DNA of 55,754 nucleotides from Gemmataceae bacterium (GCA_020847555.1 JADLBT010000012.1:1-55754), one strand, 5' to 3'. Counted from the stretch's first letter, positions 41,194 through 49,807 are shown. Numbers and translations are program-made. Notes: generated by a model not told the origin, from the letters alone.

Positions 41194-42549
41194 ATGTCCC
41201 CGGAACAGGAAGGCGCCCAGCGTCTCCCCCCCCAAAACCTGGACGCCGAGCGCAGCGTCCTCGGCAGCATCCTGCGCGACAACAATACCCTGGACGACGT
41301 GATTCACATCGTTCAGACGCCCCACTTCTACACCCACGCCCACCAGCTCATCTTCGACGCCTGCCTGAAGATCCGCGAGCGCGGCGAGCCGATCGACCTC
41401 GTCACGCTGGCGGAGTACCTGCGCGCGCAGAAGCAAATCGAGGACATCGGCCGTGAGCCGTACCTGGCCGACCTGTGGGACGCTGCGCCGACTGCCGCCA
41501 ACGCCGTCTACTACGCCCGCATCGTTCGTGACAAGGCGCTGGTGCGTAACCTGATCCACGCCAGCACCGAGGTTCTGCGCGACGCCTACGACCAGGCGCT
41601 GCCGGCGGCCGAGCTGCTCGAATCGGCCGAGAAGAAGATTTTTGACATCGCCCAGATGGGCGTCACCGGGCAGTACATCACCCTGCAGAAGGCGCTGAAC
41701 GACGCCTACCTGCGCATCGACCAGCGCACCCAGCGCGGCCCGATGGCGGTGAGCGGGATCGCCACCCACTACGTCGATCTGGACGAGAAAACGGCCGGCT
41801 TCCAGAACAGCGAGCTGGTTATCATCGCGGCCCGGCCATCGGTCGGGAAAACGGCGTTCTCGCTGAACCTGATCCGCAACATGATCGTTAACGATCAGCG
41901 CTCGGTGTTCTTCGTCAGCCTCGAAATGTCGCGGCTGGAACTCGCCGAGCGCCTGCTCTGCAGCCAGGGCCGGGTGGACAGCCACCGGCTGCGCAAGGGC
42001 CACCTCAACGCCGACGACATGCAGAAGCTGATCGAGGCCGGCGGCATCCTCGGCAGCGCGAAGCTGTTCATCGACGACAGCCCGGCCCAGGGGATGCTGC
42101 GCATCGCCGCCAACGCCCGCCGGTTGAAGATGCGCGAGAAGCTCGACATCGTCTTCATCGACTACCTGCAACTTATCGAGCCGGACAACAAGCGTGACAG
42201 CCGCCAGGAGCAGGTTGGGAACATCTCGCGCCGCCTGAAGTTCCTCGCCAAGGAGCTGGAGATCCCGGTCATCGCGCTCGCCCAGGTGAACCGCAGTTCC
42301 GAGGACCGCCAGGACCACAAGCCACGCTTGTCGGACTTGAGAGAGTCTGGAAGTATAGAACAAGATGCGGACACCGTCATGCTCCTGCACCGGCCGGACG
42401 CCGAGCCGGGACAGGCGGGTGAGACGATCGACGTCATCATCGCCAAGCAGCGCAACGGCCCGACCGACACGGTGACGCTGACGTTCGTCAAGCAGTACAT
42501 GCGGTTCGAGAATTTCGCCGTGGAGGCGCCGTTTAGCTACAGCCCGTGA
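41194..42549 (+). CDS. dnaB: Replicative DNA helicase DnaB
   Basis: The 451-aa protein unwinds DNA at replication forks. The N-terminal domain (about 15-115) has PPQNLDAERSVLGSIL. The RecA-like domain has Walker A AARPSVGKTAF, VFFVSLEMSRLELAERLL, IDYLQLIEP and the arginine-finger region DLRESGSIEQDADTVMLL. No intein or insertion is present. GGAGGTGAGCC precedes the start. It belongs to the ribosomal protein/ssb block. Confidence 0.96.
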   Translation: MSPEQEGAQRLPPQNLDAERSVLGSILRDNNTLDDVIHIVQTPHFYTHAHQLIFDACLKIRERGEPIDLVTLAEYLRAQKQIEDIGREPYLADLWDAAPTAANAVYYARIVRDKALVRNLIHASTEVLRDAYDQALPAAELLESAEKKIFDIAQMGVTGQYITLQKALNDAYLRIDQRTQRGPMAVSGIATHYVDLDEKTAGFQNSELVIIAARPSVGKTAFSLNLIRNMIVNDQRSVFFVSLEMSRLELAERLLCSQGRVDSHRLRKGHLNADDMQKLIEAGGILGSAKLFIDDSPAQGMLRIAANARRLKMREKLDIVFIDYLQLIEPDNKRDSRQEQVGNISRRLKFLAKELEIPVIALAQVNRSSEDRQDHKPRLSDLRESGSIEQDADTVMLLHRPDAEPGQAGETIDVIIAKQRNGPTDTVTLTFVKQYMRFENFAVEAPFSYSP

Positions 42550-42626
42550 GCCGTCCACTTCGCGTTGTCAGCCCTGCGGCCCGGCCGGTATAGTGGCAGT
42601 GACCAAACGCCAGGGAGCAAGGCGAG

Positions 42627-43133
42627 ATGCCGGAGACGCGCGTAGGCCTCGGACACGACACGCACCGCCTGGCGGAGGGGCGGCCGCTGCTGCTCGGCGG
42701 CGTCCGCGTGGACCACCCGCGCGGGCTGGCCGGCCACAGCGACGCCGACGTCGTTCTGCACGCGGTCACCGACGCCCTGCTCGGCGCGGCCGGACTCGGC
42801 GACATCGGCGACGCCTACCCCGACACCGACCCCGCCAACTGCGACCGCGACTCACGCTTTTTCCTCGCCGAAACGCTCGCCCGCCTGAACCGCGGCGGCT
42901 GGCGGGTTGTCAACGTGGACGTGACGATCTTCGCCCAGGAGCCGAAACTCGGTCCGGTCAAGGGCCGCATCCGTGCGCACCTGGCCGAGTTACTCGGCCT
43001 GGCGCACGACGCGGTCAACGTCAAGGCGAAGACCGGCGAGGGTGTCGGCGCGATCGGGCGGGCGGAGGCAATCGGCTGCCACGCGGCAGCGCTGATCCAG
43101 AGGAATGTTTCCGCCACAGATGAACGCAGATGA
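42627..43133 (+). CDS. ispF: 2-C-methyl-D-erythritol 2,4-cyclodiphosphate synthase
   Basis: The 168-aa enzyme works in the non-mevalonate isoprenoid pathway. The zinc ligands are in GLGHDTHRL and LAGHSDADVVLHAV, and KAKTGEGVGAIGRAEAIGCHA closes the active site. The last eight residues (VSATDERR) and the stop codon are read from the left arm of the 29-bp inverted repeat at 43113-43186. So the C-terminus was probably rewritten by a repeat insertion. No other isoprenoid gene is adjacent. Confidence 0.93.
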   Translation: MPETRVGLGHDTHRLAEGRPLLLGGVRVDHPRGLAGHSDADVVLHAVTDALLGAAGLGDIGDAYPDTDPANCDRDSRFFLAETLARLNRGGWRVVNVDVTIFAQEPKLGPVKGRIRAHLAELLGLAHDAVNVKAKTGEGVGAIGRAEAIGCHAAALIQRNVSATDERR

Positions 43134-43186
43134 ACACAGATCGATTCAGTCGATTGAATCTGTGTTCATCTGCGTTCATCTGTGGC
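43113..43186. repeat. 29-bp perfect inverted repeat (R5, ATCTGTGTTCATCTG type)
   Basis: The arms 43113-43141 and 43158-43186 are perfectly complementary over 29 bp. Their sequence is a run of GATGAAC/GTTCATC units. The 16-nt centre is CGATTCAGTCGATTGA. The left arm overlaps the ispF stop (43131-43133). Similar ATCTGTGTTCATCTG repeats are widespread in some planctomycetes and verrucomicrobia, as I recall. Confidence 0.9.
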
Positions 43187-43206
43187 CGTTTAGCTGAGGT
43201 GGCGGG

Positions 43207-44727
43207 ATGACCTTGCGCGTTTACAACACGTTGACCCGGCAGAAGGAGGCGTTCGAGACGGTCCGACCCGGCAAGGTCGGCATGTACGTCTGCGGCCCGA
43301 CCGTCTACAAGCCCAGCCACGTCGGCCACATGGTCGGCCCGGTCATCTTCGACGCGGTCAAGCGCTACCTGACGTACCTTGGCTATCAGGTCACGTTCGT
43401 CGTCAACCTCACCGATATCGACGACAAGATCATCAGGGAGGCCGCTGCCCAGAAGCGCGACTGGAAGGAACTGGCCGAGTCGGTCACCGCCGACTACCGC
43501 GCGAACCTGAAGCAGCTCGGTGTGACAAGCATCGACCACTTCCCGCGGGCGACGGAGCACATCGGCGAAATCCAGAAGATCATCGCCGGCCTGATCGAGA
43601 AGGGCCACGCCTATGCTGCGGGCGGCGACGTTTACTTCGACGTGACGCGCGACCCCGACTACGGCAAGCTGTGCAACCGCGATCCGGAGCAGCTGGAGGC
43701 GGGGGCGCGTATCGAGGTGAGCGACCGGAAGCGCAACCCGGGCGACTTCGCGCTGTGGAAAGGCGCCAAGCCCGGCGAGCCGAAGTGGGACAGCCCGTGG
43801 GGGCCGGGCCGACCCGGGTGGCACATCGAGTGCTCGGCCATGAGCATGGAGCTGCTGGGCGAGACGCTCGACATTCACGGCGGCGGCCTCGACCTGCAGT
43901 TTCCGCACCACGAGAACGAACTCGCGCAGTCCGAGTCGTACACCGGCCGCCCGTTCGCGCGCTACTGGATGCACAACGGCCTGATGCGGATCCGCGCGCA
44001 GAAGGGCAAGATCAAGGACGACGCGGGCGGGGATCAGCCCGAGCTGCAGAAAATGTCCAAGAGCCTGGGCAACGAGATCGTCGTCCGTGAGGTTCTCAAG
44101 CGCTACGACCCGGAGACACTGCGGTTTCTCCTGCTGAGCACGCACTACCGCAGCCCGATTGAGTACAGCGAGGACCGGCTTGCGGAGTTGAAACGCAGTC
44201 TGGAAAGCTTCCACCGCTTCTTCGAGCGCTTCCAGCGCATCACCGGCAAGAGCTTCTGCGACCTGCAAGCGCCTGCACGACGCGGTGAGTTCCCCGCGGA
44301 GGGCGATTTTTTGAAGGAAGTCGGCGAGTTGCGGCAGCGCTTCCTGGATTGCATGGACGACGACTTCAACACCGGCGGCGCGGTTGGAGTGCTGTACGAG
44401 TTACTCACTGCCCTGAACCGCTTTGCCGATACGCGCCAGCTGGAGGGCGGCAAACCGGCGGCTCAGGATGTGCGGAGCTTCGAGCGCGGGGTGATCGTGC
44501 TGCGTGAGCTGAGCCAGATCCTGGGCCTGTTTGCCGAGGCGCCGAAGGCCGCGCCGGGCGGCGACGACCAGCTTGTTGGTGGGCTGGTGCAACTGCTGAT
44601 CGACCTGCGTGCGGAGGCGCGCAAGGCGAAGAATTTCGCCCTGGGCGACCAGGTCCGGCAGCGTCTCGGGCAACTGGGCATCACCCTGGAGGACCGCCCG
44701 GGCGGAACCCTGTGGCGGCGTGGGTGA
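43207..44727 (+). CDS. cysS: Cysteinyl-tRNA synthetase
   Basis: The 506-aa class I enzyme charges tRNA-Cys. The HIGH motif is PSHVGHM and the KMSKS motif is QKMSKSLGNE. Zinc ligands lie in YVCGPTVY, HIECSAMSM and FPHHENELAQSE. A helical anticodon-binding C-terminal part with insertions (GKSFCDLQAPARRGEFPAEG) is somewhat longer than usual. GGTGGCGGG precedes the start. The R5 repeat lies just upstream. Confidence 0.96.
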   Translation: MTLRVYNTLTRQKEAFETVRPGKVGMYVCGPTVYKPSHVGHMVGPVIFDAVKRYLTYLGYQVTFVVNLTDIDDKIIREAAAQKRDWKELAESVTADYRANLKQLGVTSIDHFPRATEHIGEIQKIIAGLIEKGHAYAAGGDVYFDVTRDPDYGKLCNRDPEQLEAGARIEVSDRKRNPGDFALWKGAKPGEPKWDSPWGPGRPGWHIECSAMSMELLGETLDIHGGGLDLQFPHHENELAQSESYTGRPFARYWMHNGLMRIRAQKGKIKDDAGGDQPELQKMSKSLGNEIVVREVLKRYDPETLRFLLLSTHYRSPIEYSEDRLAELKRSLESFHRFFERFQRITGKSFCDLQAPARRGEFPAEGDFLKEVGELRQRFLDCMDDDFNTGGAVGVLYELLTALNRFADTRQLEGGKPAAQDVRSFERGVIVLRELSQILGLFAEAPKAAPGGDDQLVGGLVQLLIDLRAEARKAKNFALGDQVRQRLGQLGITLEDRPGGTLWRRG

Positions 44728-44764
44728 CAGCAGCCGCCCGGCGCCGCGCAAGGAGGCCGTCGGC

Positions 44765-45307
44765 ATGAGCACATCTCTCCTCAAAGAACCCGCCCGCGGC
44801 CTGCGCGTCCTCGGTATCGACCCGGGGCTGCAGGTCACCGGCTACGCCATCATCGAGGCCGGCCCAAACCGCCCCCTCGTCCGCGAGGCTGGCGTCATCC
44901 GCTCCACCGAGGGCCGCACCAAAGCTGACATGGCAACCCGTCTATTCTCTCTGTACACTGGTATAGTAGAAGTGCTGGAGGAGTTTCGGCCGGACGTGGC
45001 GGCGGTGGAGCAACTTTACGCCCACTACGAGCACCCGCAAACCGCCATCTTGATGGGCCACGCCCGCGGGGTGCTGTTTCTGGCTGCCGCTCAGCACAAC
45101 CTGGAGGTGCTCAGCTACGCCGCCACGCGCATCAAGAAGACGATCACCGGCAGTGGCCGAGCCTCGAAGGAACAGGTGCAGCGGACCATGCAACGCGAAC
45201 TCGGCCTGGCCCACCTGCCCGAACCGGCCGACGTGGCGGACGCGCTGGCAGCGGCGCTGTGCCACTACTACCTGAACGGTCCGCGGTCGGCGGTCAGCGG
45301 TCAGTAG
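44765..45307 (+). CDS. ruvC: Crossover junction endodeoxyribonuclease RuvC
   Basis: The 180-aa nuclease resolves Holliday junctions. The RNase H-like acidic residues appear in VLGIDPGLQVTGYAII, VAAVEQLYAHYEHPQTAI and the ending PADVADALAAALCHYYL. The last residues (PRSAVSGQ) are read from a repeated CGGTCAG-like sequence (45287-45306). ruvA and ruvB follow in the same direction, forming a full ruvCAB set with cysS just upstream. Confidence 0.95.
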   Translation: MSTSLLKEPARGLRVLGIDPGLQVTGYAIIEAGPNRPLVREAGVIRSTEGRTKADMATRLFSLYTGIVEVLEEFRPDVAAVEQLYAHYEHPQTAILMGHARGVLFLAAAQHNLEVLSYAATRIKKTITGSGRASKEQVQRTMQRELGLAHLPEPADVADALAAALCHYYLNGPRSAVSGQ

Positions 45308-45319
45308 ACCAGGAGAATA

Positions 45320-45341
45320 CCCACGGGGCGCCTCCCGTGGG
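45320..45341. repeat. R1 palindrome between ruvC and ruvA
   Basis: CCCACGGG (45320-45327) pairs with CCCGTGGG (45334-45341) around GCGCCT. It fills most of the 57-nt spacer. Confidence 0.8.
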
Positions 45342-45364
45342 CTTTGGTGCCTGCTGAGGGAGCC

Positions 45365-46015
45365 ATGATCACCAAGATGACCGGCGTGCTCAACCGCGTC
45401 CTCGACGAGGAGATACGCCTCCAGGTCGGGTATCTGGAGTACCAGGTACTCGTGCCGGAGTTCGTCCGCCGCCAGGTACAGGGTTGGCTCGGCCGCGAGC
45501 TGACGCTGCACACCAGCGAATACCTCGACGGCAACCCGATGCAGGGTCGCGTGGTGCCGCGCCTGATCGGGTTCCTGCACGAGGCCGAGCTGGACTTCTT
45601 CGAGTTGTTCTGCACGGTGGACAAGGTCGGCACGCGCAAGGCGCTCAAGGCGCTGGTGCGACCGATCAAGGAGATCGCCAACGCGGTCCAGCGCCAGGAC
45701 AGCAAGTGGCTGACAACCCTGCCCGGCATCGGCGCCGCGACCGCCGAGCAGATCATTGCCGCGCTGCGCCGCAAGGTCACGAAGTTCGCCCTGATGGCAG
45801 CCCCGAACGAGAACGGCCCCCCCGGCGCCGCTGTCGAGGGCATGCCGGCGACGGTGGTGGACGGCAACCTGATCGAGGACGCCTACCAGGCGCTGATGAC
45901 TCTCGGCCACAGCCCCGCCGAGGCGCGCGATCGTCTCGACCGGGCGCTGCAGGGCGGCCGGACTTACAAATCGGTCGAGGAACTGCTAACGGAAATCTAC
46001 AGATCGGGGAAGTAG
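45365..46015 (+). CDS. ruvA: Holliday junction branch migration protein RuvA
   Basis: The 216-aa protein binds four-way junctions and loads RuvB. An OB-type N-terminal domain (MITKMTGVLNRVLDEEIRLQ), helix-hairpin-helix motifs (LPGIGAATAEQIIAAL) and the RuvB-interacting C-terminal domain (DAYQALMTLGHSPAEARDRL) are in normal order. The early part of domain I (LTLHTSEYLDGNPMQGRVVPRL) differs from typical RuvA. GAGGGAG precedes the start. Confidence 0.92.
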   Translation: MITKMTGVLNRVLDEEIRLQVGYLEYQVLVPEFVRRQVQGWLGRELTLHTSEYLDGNPMQGRVVPRLIGFLHEAELDFFELFCTVDKVGTRKALKALVRPIKEIANAVQRQDSKWLTTLPGIGAATAEQIIAALRRKVTKFALMAAPNENGPPGAAVEGMPATVVDGNLIEDAYQALMTLGHSPAEARDRLDRALQGGRTYKSVEELLTEIYRSGK

Positions 46016-46020
46016 GGAAG

Positions 46021-46115
46021 CAGCAGGCAGGGCAGGTCCACGGGTAACGTCCCGTGGGTAGGGTGCCGAAGACTTGACCCACGGGACGCCACCCGTGGAC
46101 TTGCCCTGCCTGCTG
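46021..46115. repeat. Compound inverted repeat: two R1 hairpins framed by 24-bp arms
   Basis: Two R1 cores lie at 46038-46057 and 46078-46098. The outer flank CAGCAGGCAGGGCAGG... (46021-46044) and ...TTGCCCTGCCTGCTG (46092-46115) pair over 24 positions with one mismatch. The whole ruvA-ruvB spacer can thus fold as one large cruciform or as two small hairpins. Confidence 0.85.
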
Positions 46116-46132
46116 ACCGCTACGGAGCACAC

Positions 46133-47173
46133 ATGGCACGCGAAACCATTGTCCAGGGCGATGCCCCCACCCCCGAGCGCGAGCGCGACGCGGCCCTGCG
46201 CCCGCGCCTGCTGCGCGAGGTCATCGGCCAGCGGAAGGTGGTCGAGCGACTCGGCATCGTGCTGAACGCCTGCAAGAAGCTCAAGGAAGCGGTCCCGCAC
46301 ATCATCTTCGACGGCCCCCCCGGGCTGGGCAAGACGACGTTCGCCAACGTCCTGCCGAACGAGATGGGCACCCCGCTGCAAATGACGAGCGGCCCGGCGC
46401 TGTCGAAGCCCGGCGACCTGCTGCCGTTCCTGACCAACGCCGAGGAGGGCTCGTTCCTCTTCATCGACGAGATCCACCGCATGCCGCGCGTCGTCGAGGA
46501 GTTCATCTACCCGGCAATGGAGGATTTCCGTATCGACATCGTGCTCGGCGAGGGCATCAACGCCCGCACCATCTCGATGAAGCTGAAGCGTTTCACCGTG
46601 ATCGGCGCGACGACGCGCAGCGGCATGTTGTCCGGGCCGATGCGCGACCGCTTCAAACGGCACGAGCACCTGGAGTTCTACTCGATCGAGGAACTGGCGC
46701 AGATCGTCCGCGTCAACGCCCGCAAGCTGCAGACCGAGATCAGCGACGAGGCCGCCCTCGAGATCGCCCGCCGCAGCCGCGGGACGCCGCGCATCGCCAA
46801 CTCGCGCCTGTGGTGGGCGCGGTCGTTCGCCGCCAGCGAGGGCGACGGGCGCGTCTCCATCGAGGTGGCGCGCGAGGCGCTGGCCCGCGACGAGGTCGAT
46901 ACCGAGGGACTCGACAAGCAGGACCGGCGCTACCTGGAAGTGCTGATCGGCGTGTTCGGGGGCGGGCCGACCGGCGTCGAGGCGATCGGCGCGACGATGA
47001 ACCTGCCGTCGGACACGTTGAGCGACGAGATCGAGCCGTACCTGCTGCGCGAACAGTTCATCGTCCGCACGCCGCGCGGCCGGCTGGCGATGCCGCGCGC
47101 CTACCAGCACCTCGGCAAGCCGATGAAGCGCCTCTCGCCCACCGACGAGGAACAGGAGTTGCTCTTCGAGTGA
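46133..47173 (+). CDS. ruvB: Holliday junction branch migration ATPase RuvB
   Basis: The 346-aa AAA+ motor drives branch migration with RuvA. Walker A is FDGPPGLGKTTFA, Walker B is FLFIDEIHR, sensor 1 is TVIGATTRSGMLSGPMRDRF and the winged helix ends in LPSDTLSDEIEPYLLREQFI with the usual RTPRGR arginine motif. It completes ruvCAB and converges on the M28 peptidase gene. Confidence 0.96.
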   Translation: MARETIVQGDAPTPERERDAALRPRLLREVIGQRKVVERLGIVLNACKKLKEAVPHIIFDGPPGLGKTTFANVLPNEMGTPLQMTSGPALSKPGDLLPFLTNAEEGSFLFIDEIHRMPRVVEEFIYPAMEDFRIDIVLGEGINARTISMKLKRFTVIGATTRSGMLSGPMRDRFKRHEHLEFYSIEELAQIVRVNARKLQTEISDEAALEIARRSRGTPRIANSRLWWARSFAASEGDGRVSIEVAREALARDEVDTEGLDKQDRRYLEVLIGVFGGGPTGVEAIGATMNLPSDTLSDEIEPYLLREQFIVRTPRGRLAMPRAYQHLGKPMKRLSPTDEEQELLFE

Positions 47174-47183
47174 ACCCGTTCCC

Positions 47184-47230
47184 GTGTGCCGCTTGCGGCT
47201 TCGCAGTCTGCGCAGCCGCAAGCGGCACAC
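47184..47230. terminator. 17-bp perfect hairpin between ruvB and the M28 peptidase gene
   Basis: The arms 47184-47200 (GTGTGCCGCTTGCGGCT) and 47214-47230 (AGCCGCAAGCGGCACAC) pair perfectly. The 13-nt centre can itself fold (CGCA/TGCG). It lies in the 59-nt gap between two convergent genes and could terminate both. Confidence 0.8.
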
Positions 47231-47232
47231 CG

Positions 47233-48414
47233 TCAGAACACCGACACCAATAGCAGCTTCGCCGTCCAGATCAGCCAGGTGCGCTCGGTGCGCGTGAACG
47301 CGCCGCGCGCCACGATTTCCCCAAGTCGCCGGTCGATCCCGGCCACCATCGAGCGCTGCCGCTCCGACAGCGGGTATGAACCCGGGTTCTCCAGCACGCG
47401 CGTCACCAGGGCGTGAATCGTGCGCACCTCGTCCAGGTCCGGCGGGGCCGTCGTGTCCCAGGTCGGTGCGTCAGCATCGTTGGCGAGGCGCCACGTCAGA
47501 TCCCCGATCCAGCGCGAGATGCTCGCCAAACGAACGTAATCGACCCGGTCCGGCAGATCGCTCGGCTGGTGGTAGTCGGGGTGCTGGCCGGTGCTGAAGA
47601 ACAGAAACGGGATGCGCCGATCGCGGAACGGCCCGTAGTCGCTGCGCGTCCCGATCAGGTCGGCCCCGACGCGCCCAACCTTGAGCCCCTTCTCCGGCGT
47701 CACCTCCTCGACCAGCTTGCGCAACCGCGGCGACGATTCGCTGCCGAGGGCAAACACGTACTCGTCCATCAGGTTCGCCATCGACCGGCCGAGCATGTCG
47801 GCGGTCATGAACGTTTTGAGGTGCTTCAGCGGCCGCGGCGGGTTGGCGGCGAAGTGGCGCGACCCGAGCAGACCCGCCTCTTCCTGGTCGAACGCGACGA
47901 ACAGCACCGTGCGGCGCGGCCGCTCCTTCTGCAACGCGAAGCGCTCCGCCACCTCCAGCAGCATCGCGACCCCACTGGCGTTGTCATCCGCCCCGGGGTA
48001 GAGGACGCCGTTGCGCACCCCCAGGTGATCGAAGTGGGCGCTCACAACAATCCACTCGTGGGCAACCTTCGGGTCGGCGCCGGGCAGGACGGCCGCGACA
48101 TTGCGGCCGATGAAGCTCTGCTTGCGGTCGTCCTCGTCGAGGAGCCACGGGATCGGCTGGAAGTACGAGCCGCCAAAGGCCGGCTGCAGGCCAAGACGCT
48201 GGAAGGCGTCGGCGATGTGGCGCGACGCCCGCGCGGCGCCGGGGCCGCGCCGCCCCAGGAACTCCTTCGATGCTAGCCGGTAGACGTGGGCGCGCATCTC
48301 CTCGACGCCGATCTCGACCGACTGCTCGGCCTCCGCCGCGGCGTAAGGGAAGGGGTCGGCGGCGAGCCGGCAGGTCAGGGACAGGAGCAGGGTCAGACCG
48401 TGTGCGCCCATCAT
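47233..48414 (-). CDS. M28-family zinc aminopeptidase-like protein, exported
   Basis: The 393-aa protein has a short signal-like start (MMGAHGLTLLLSLTCRLAA) and an M28 peptidase domain. Zinc ligands are visible in VSAHFDHLG (His and Asp), GADDNASGVAMLLE (bridging Asp), FDQEEAGLLGSRHFA (Glu-Glu) and the final HPDYHQPSD (His). Such proteins usually trim peptides outside the cytoplasm. ATG 48414 has AAGGAG upstream. It ends at the hairpin shared with ruvB. Confidence 0.85.
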   Translation of the reverse strand: MMGAHGLTLLLSLTCRLAADPFPYAAAEAEQSVEIGVEEMRAHVYRLASKEFLGRRGPGAARASRHIADAFQRLGLQPAFGGSYFQPIPWLLDEDDRKQSFIGRNVAAVLPGADPKVAHEWIVVSAHFDHLGVRNGVLYPGADDNASGVAMLLEVAERFALQKERPRRTVLFVAFDQEEAGLLGSRHFAANPPRPLKHLKTFMTADMLGRSMANLMDEYVFALGSESSPRLRKLVEEVTPEKGLKVGRVGADLIGTRSDYGPFRDRRIPFLFFSTGQHPDYHQPSDLPDRVDYVRLASISRWIGDLTWRLANDADAPTWDTTAPPDLDEVRTIHALVTRVLENPGSYPLSERQRSMVAGIDRRLGEIVARGAFTRTERTWLIWTAKLLLVSVF

Positions 48415-48454
48415 GTTCGGCACTCCTTTGCCGTGCGGCCCACTTTGCCAGGCA

Positions 48455-48475
48455 GCGAGCCTGCGGCAGGCTCGC
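48455..48475. repeat. Tight 10-bp palindrome upstream of the M28 gene
   Basis: GCGAGCCTGC (48455-48464) and GCAGGCTCGC (48466-48475) pair with a single G between them. Placed about 45 nt upstream of the peptidase start, it may be an operator or terminator of the sulfatase-like gene. Confidence 0.45.
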
Positions 48476-48538
48476 GGGCGGGGCCGGAAGCGGAGGGATG
48501 GTAGCACATGACCGGCACGGGTGCAAACCCGCCCGGAC

Positions 48539-49807
48539 TCACTGCTCAACCCGCTCCTGCTGCCGCTCTTCGCCCTCCACCCCGTCTTCCCCGGTCGGCC
48601 CCTCTTCCTCCTCGGGCAGCGGCGGCGGCACCAGCGGGCCAGCCGCGCGCGTCGCCTCGACGAAGCCGCGCACCACCTTCGCCAGCGCCTCGGCCAGGTC
48701 CAGGTGGTGCTGCACGACGTTGTTCACCTCCCAGCGGTCGTCCGGCTTCGCGTACAGTTGTGGGCCGCGCGGGGCGTCACCTGCCGGCACCCGCTCGGGC
48801 AGGATGAGGCCCCATTCCGGGGTGCGCAGCGCCCACTCCAGCGCCTCCCCCAACTCGACGCCTGCGACAGCGTAGTCGCGCACCTTCTCCTTCTCGGCGC
48901 GGACGAGCGGCAGCAGGCTGTGGCCGTGCAGTCCCTCCGGGACCGGCAGGCGGAGCAACGCCAGCACGGTCGGGAGGAGATCCACCGGCTGCGTCAGGGC
49001 GGGGACGTGCAGGCCCGCCTCGGCCGCGCCCGGCAGACGCAGTACAAGCGGCAGGTGTAACACCTCGTCGTGCGGCCATGGGCGGTAAGCGCCAAAGATG
49101 CCGTGCTCCCCCATCGGCAGTCCGCGAGAGGCGGTGAAAAGAACGGTGGTGTTCTCCAGCAGGCCACGCCGCCCCAGTTCCTCGAACAGCAGCGCGAGCC
49201 CGCTGTCGAGGTAGGTCACCATCGCCGCGTAGGTGAAGTGCAGGCGCTCCAGCAACGTGATGTCCTCGATGTCGATTGGTCCGACGGCCGGGGCGGACAG
49301 GGGCGTCAGCGGTTCCAGTTCCTCGTCCTCGGGGTCGGACCTCGCGGACGGTTCGTCGGTGAAGTAGTGGTCGAGGAAGGTCCGGGGCACGTCCCACGGG
49401 GGGAGCAGCCCCGGCAGATCCGCCCAGACCAGCCAGCGCTCCGCCGCCTCCAGTCCCTCGACGGCACGCAGCGCGCCCACCAGAACCCGTTCCAGCGGCG
49501 TCGCCTCTTCCGCCGGTTCGCCGGCCGCGTTCGCCTCGTTGACGAGGGCGAACGGCACCTCCTCGGCCTGGAGGAGGGTCGGCAGGTCCGGGCCGGGGCG
49601 CGCGGGCGGAGCGTCGGGAGGGGCGGGGAAGGCGTAACGCCCGGTCCAGGCGGTTCGCGGGGCGCCGGGGCTGTCGCCGAAGTGGCGGTCGAACACGACG
49701 CCCTCGGCGGCCAGCCGGTCCAGAGTGGGCGTGTTCACCCACTCGTTGCCGTAGCAGCCGAGGTAGGCCAGGTTGAGGGCTTCGGCGTTCAGGACGAGTA
49801 CACGCAT
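48539..49807 (-). CDS. Sulfatase-fold protein lacking catalytic and metal residues (pseudoenzyme)
   Basis: The 422-aa protein keeps the alkaline phosphatase/sulfatase scaffold: LAYLGCYGNEWVNTPTLDRLAAEGVVFDRHF, TGRYAFPAPP, TYAAMVTYLDSGLALLFEELGRRGLLENTTVLFTASRGLPMGEHG and LPTVLALLRL. But the N-terminal metal-binding DD is replaced by AE (LNAEALNL). The formylglycine C/S-x-P-x-R motif reads SPGAPRTAWTGRY with no Cys, and the DHGE-like metal site reads SRGLPMGEHG. So it is probably not a working sulfatase. The acidic Glu-rich tail (PLPEEEEGPTGEDGVEGEE) is also unusual. No signal peptide is evident, so it may be cytoplasmic. It is upstream of the M28 gene on the same strand. Confidence 0.8.
   Translation of the reverse strand: MRVLVLNAEALNLAYLGCYGNEWVNTPTLDRLAAEGVVFDRHFGDSPGAPRTAWTGRYAFPAPPDAPPARPGPDLPTLLQAEEVPFALVNEANAAGEPAEEATPLERVLVGALRAVEGLEAAERWLVWADLPGLLPPWDVPRTFLDHYFTDEPSARSDPEDEELEPLTPLSAPAVGPIDIEDITLLERLHFTYAAMVTYLDSGLALLFEELGRRGLLENTTVLFTASRGLPMGEHGIFGAYRPWPHDEVLHLPLVLRLPGAAEAGLHVPALTQPVDLLPTVLALLRLPVPEGLHGHSLLPLVRAEKEKVRDYAVAGVELGEALEWALRTPEWGLILPERVPAGDAPRGPQLYAKPDDRWEVNNVVQHHLDLAEALAKVVRGFVEATRAAGPLVPPPLPEEEEGPTGEDGVEGEERQQERVEQ

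Noticed and set aside
46021..46115. Possible CRISPR-like repeats in the spacers
   Set aside because: The palindromes are single or paired, not regularly spaced with unique spacers, and no cas gene is present.
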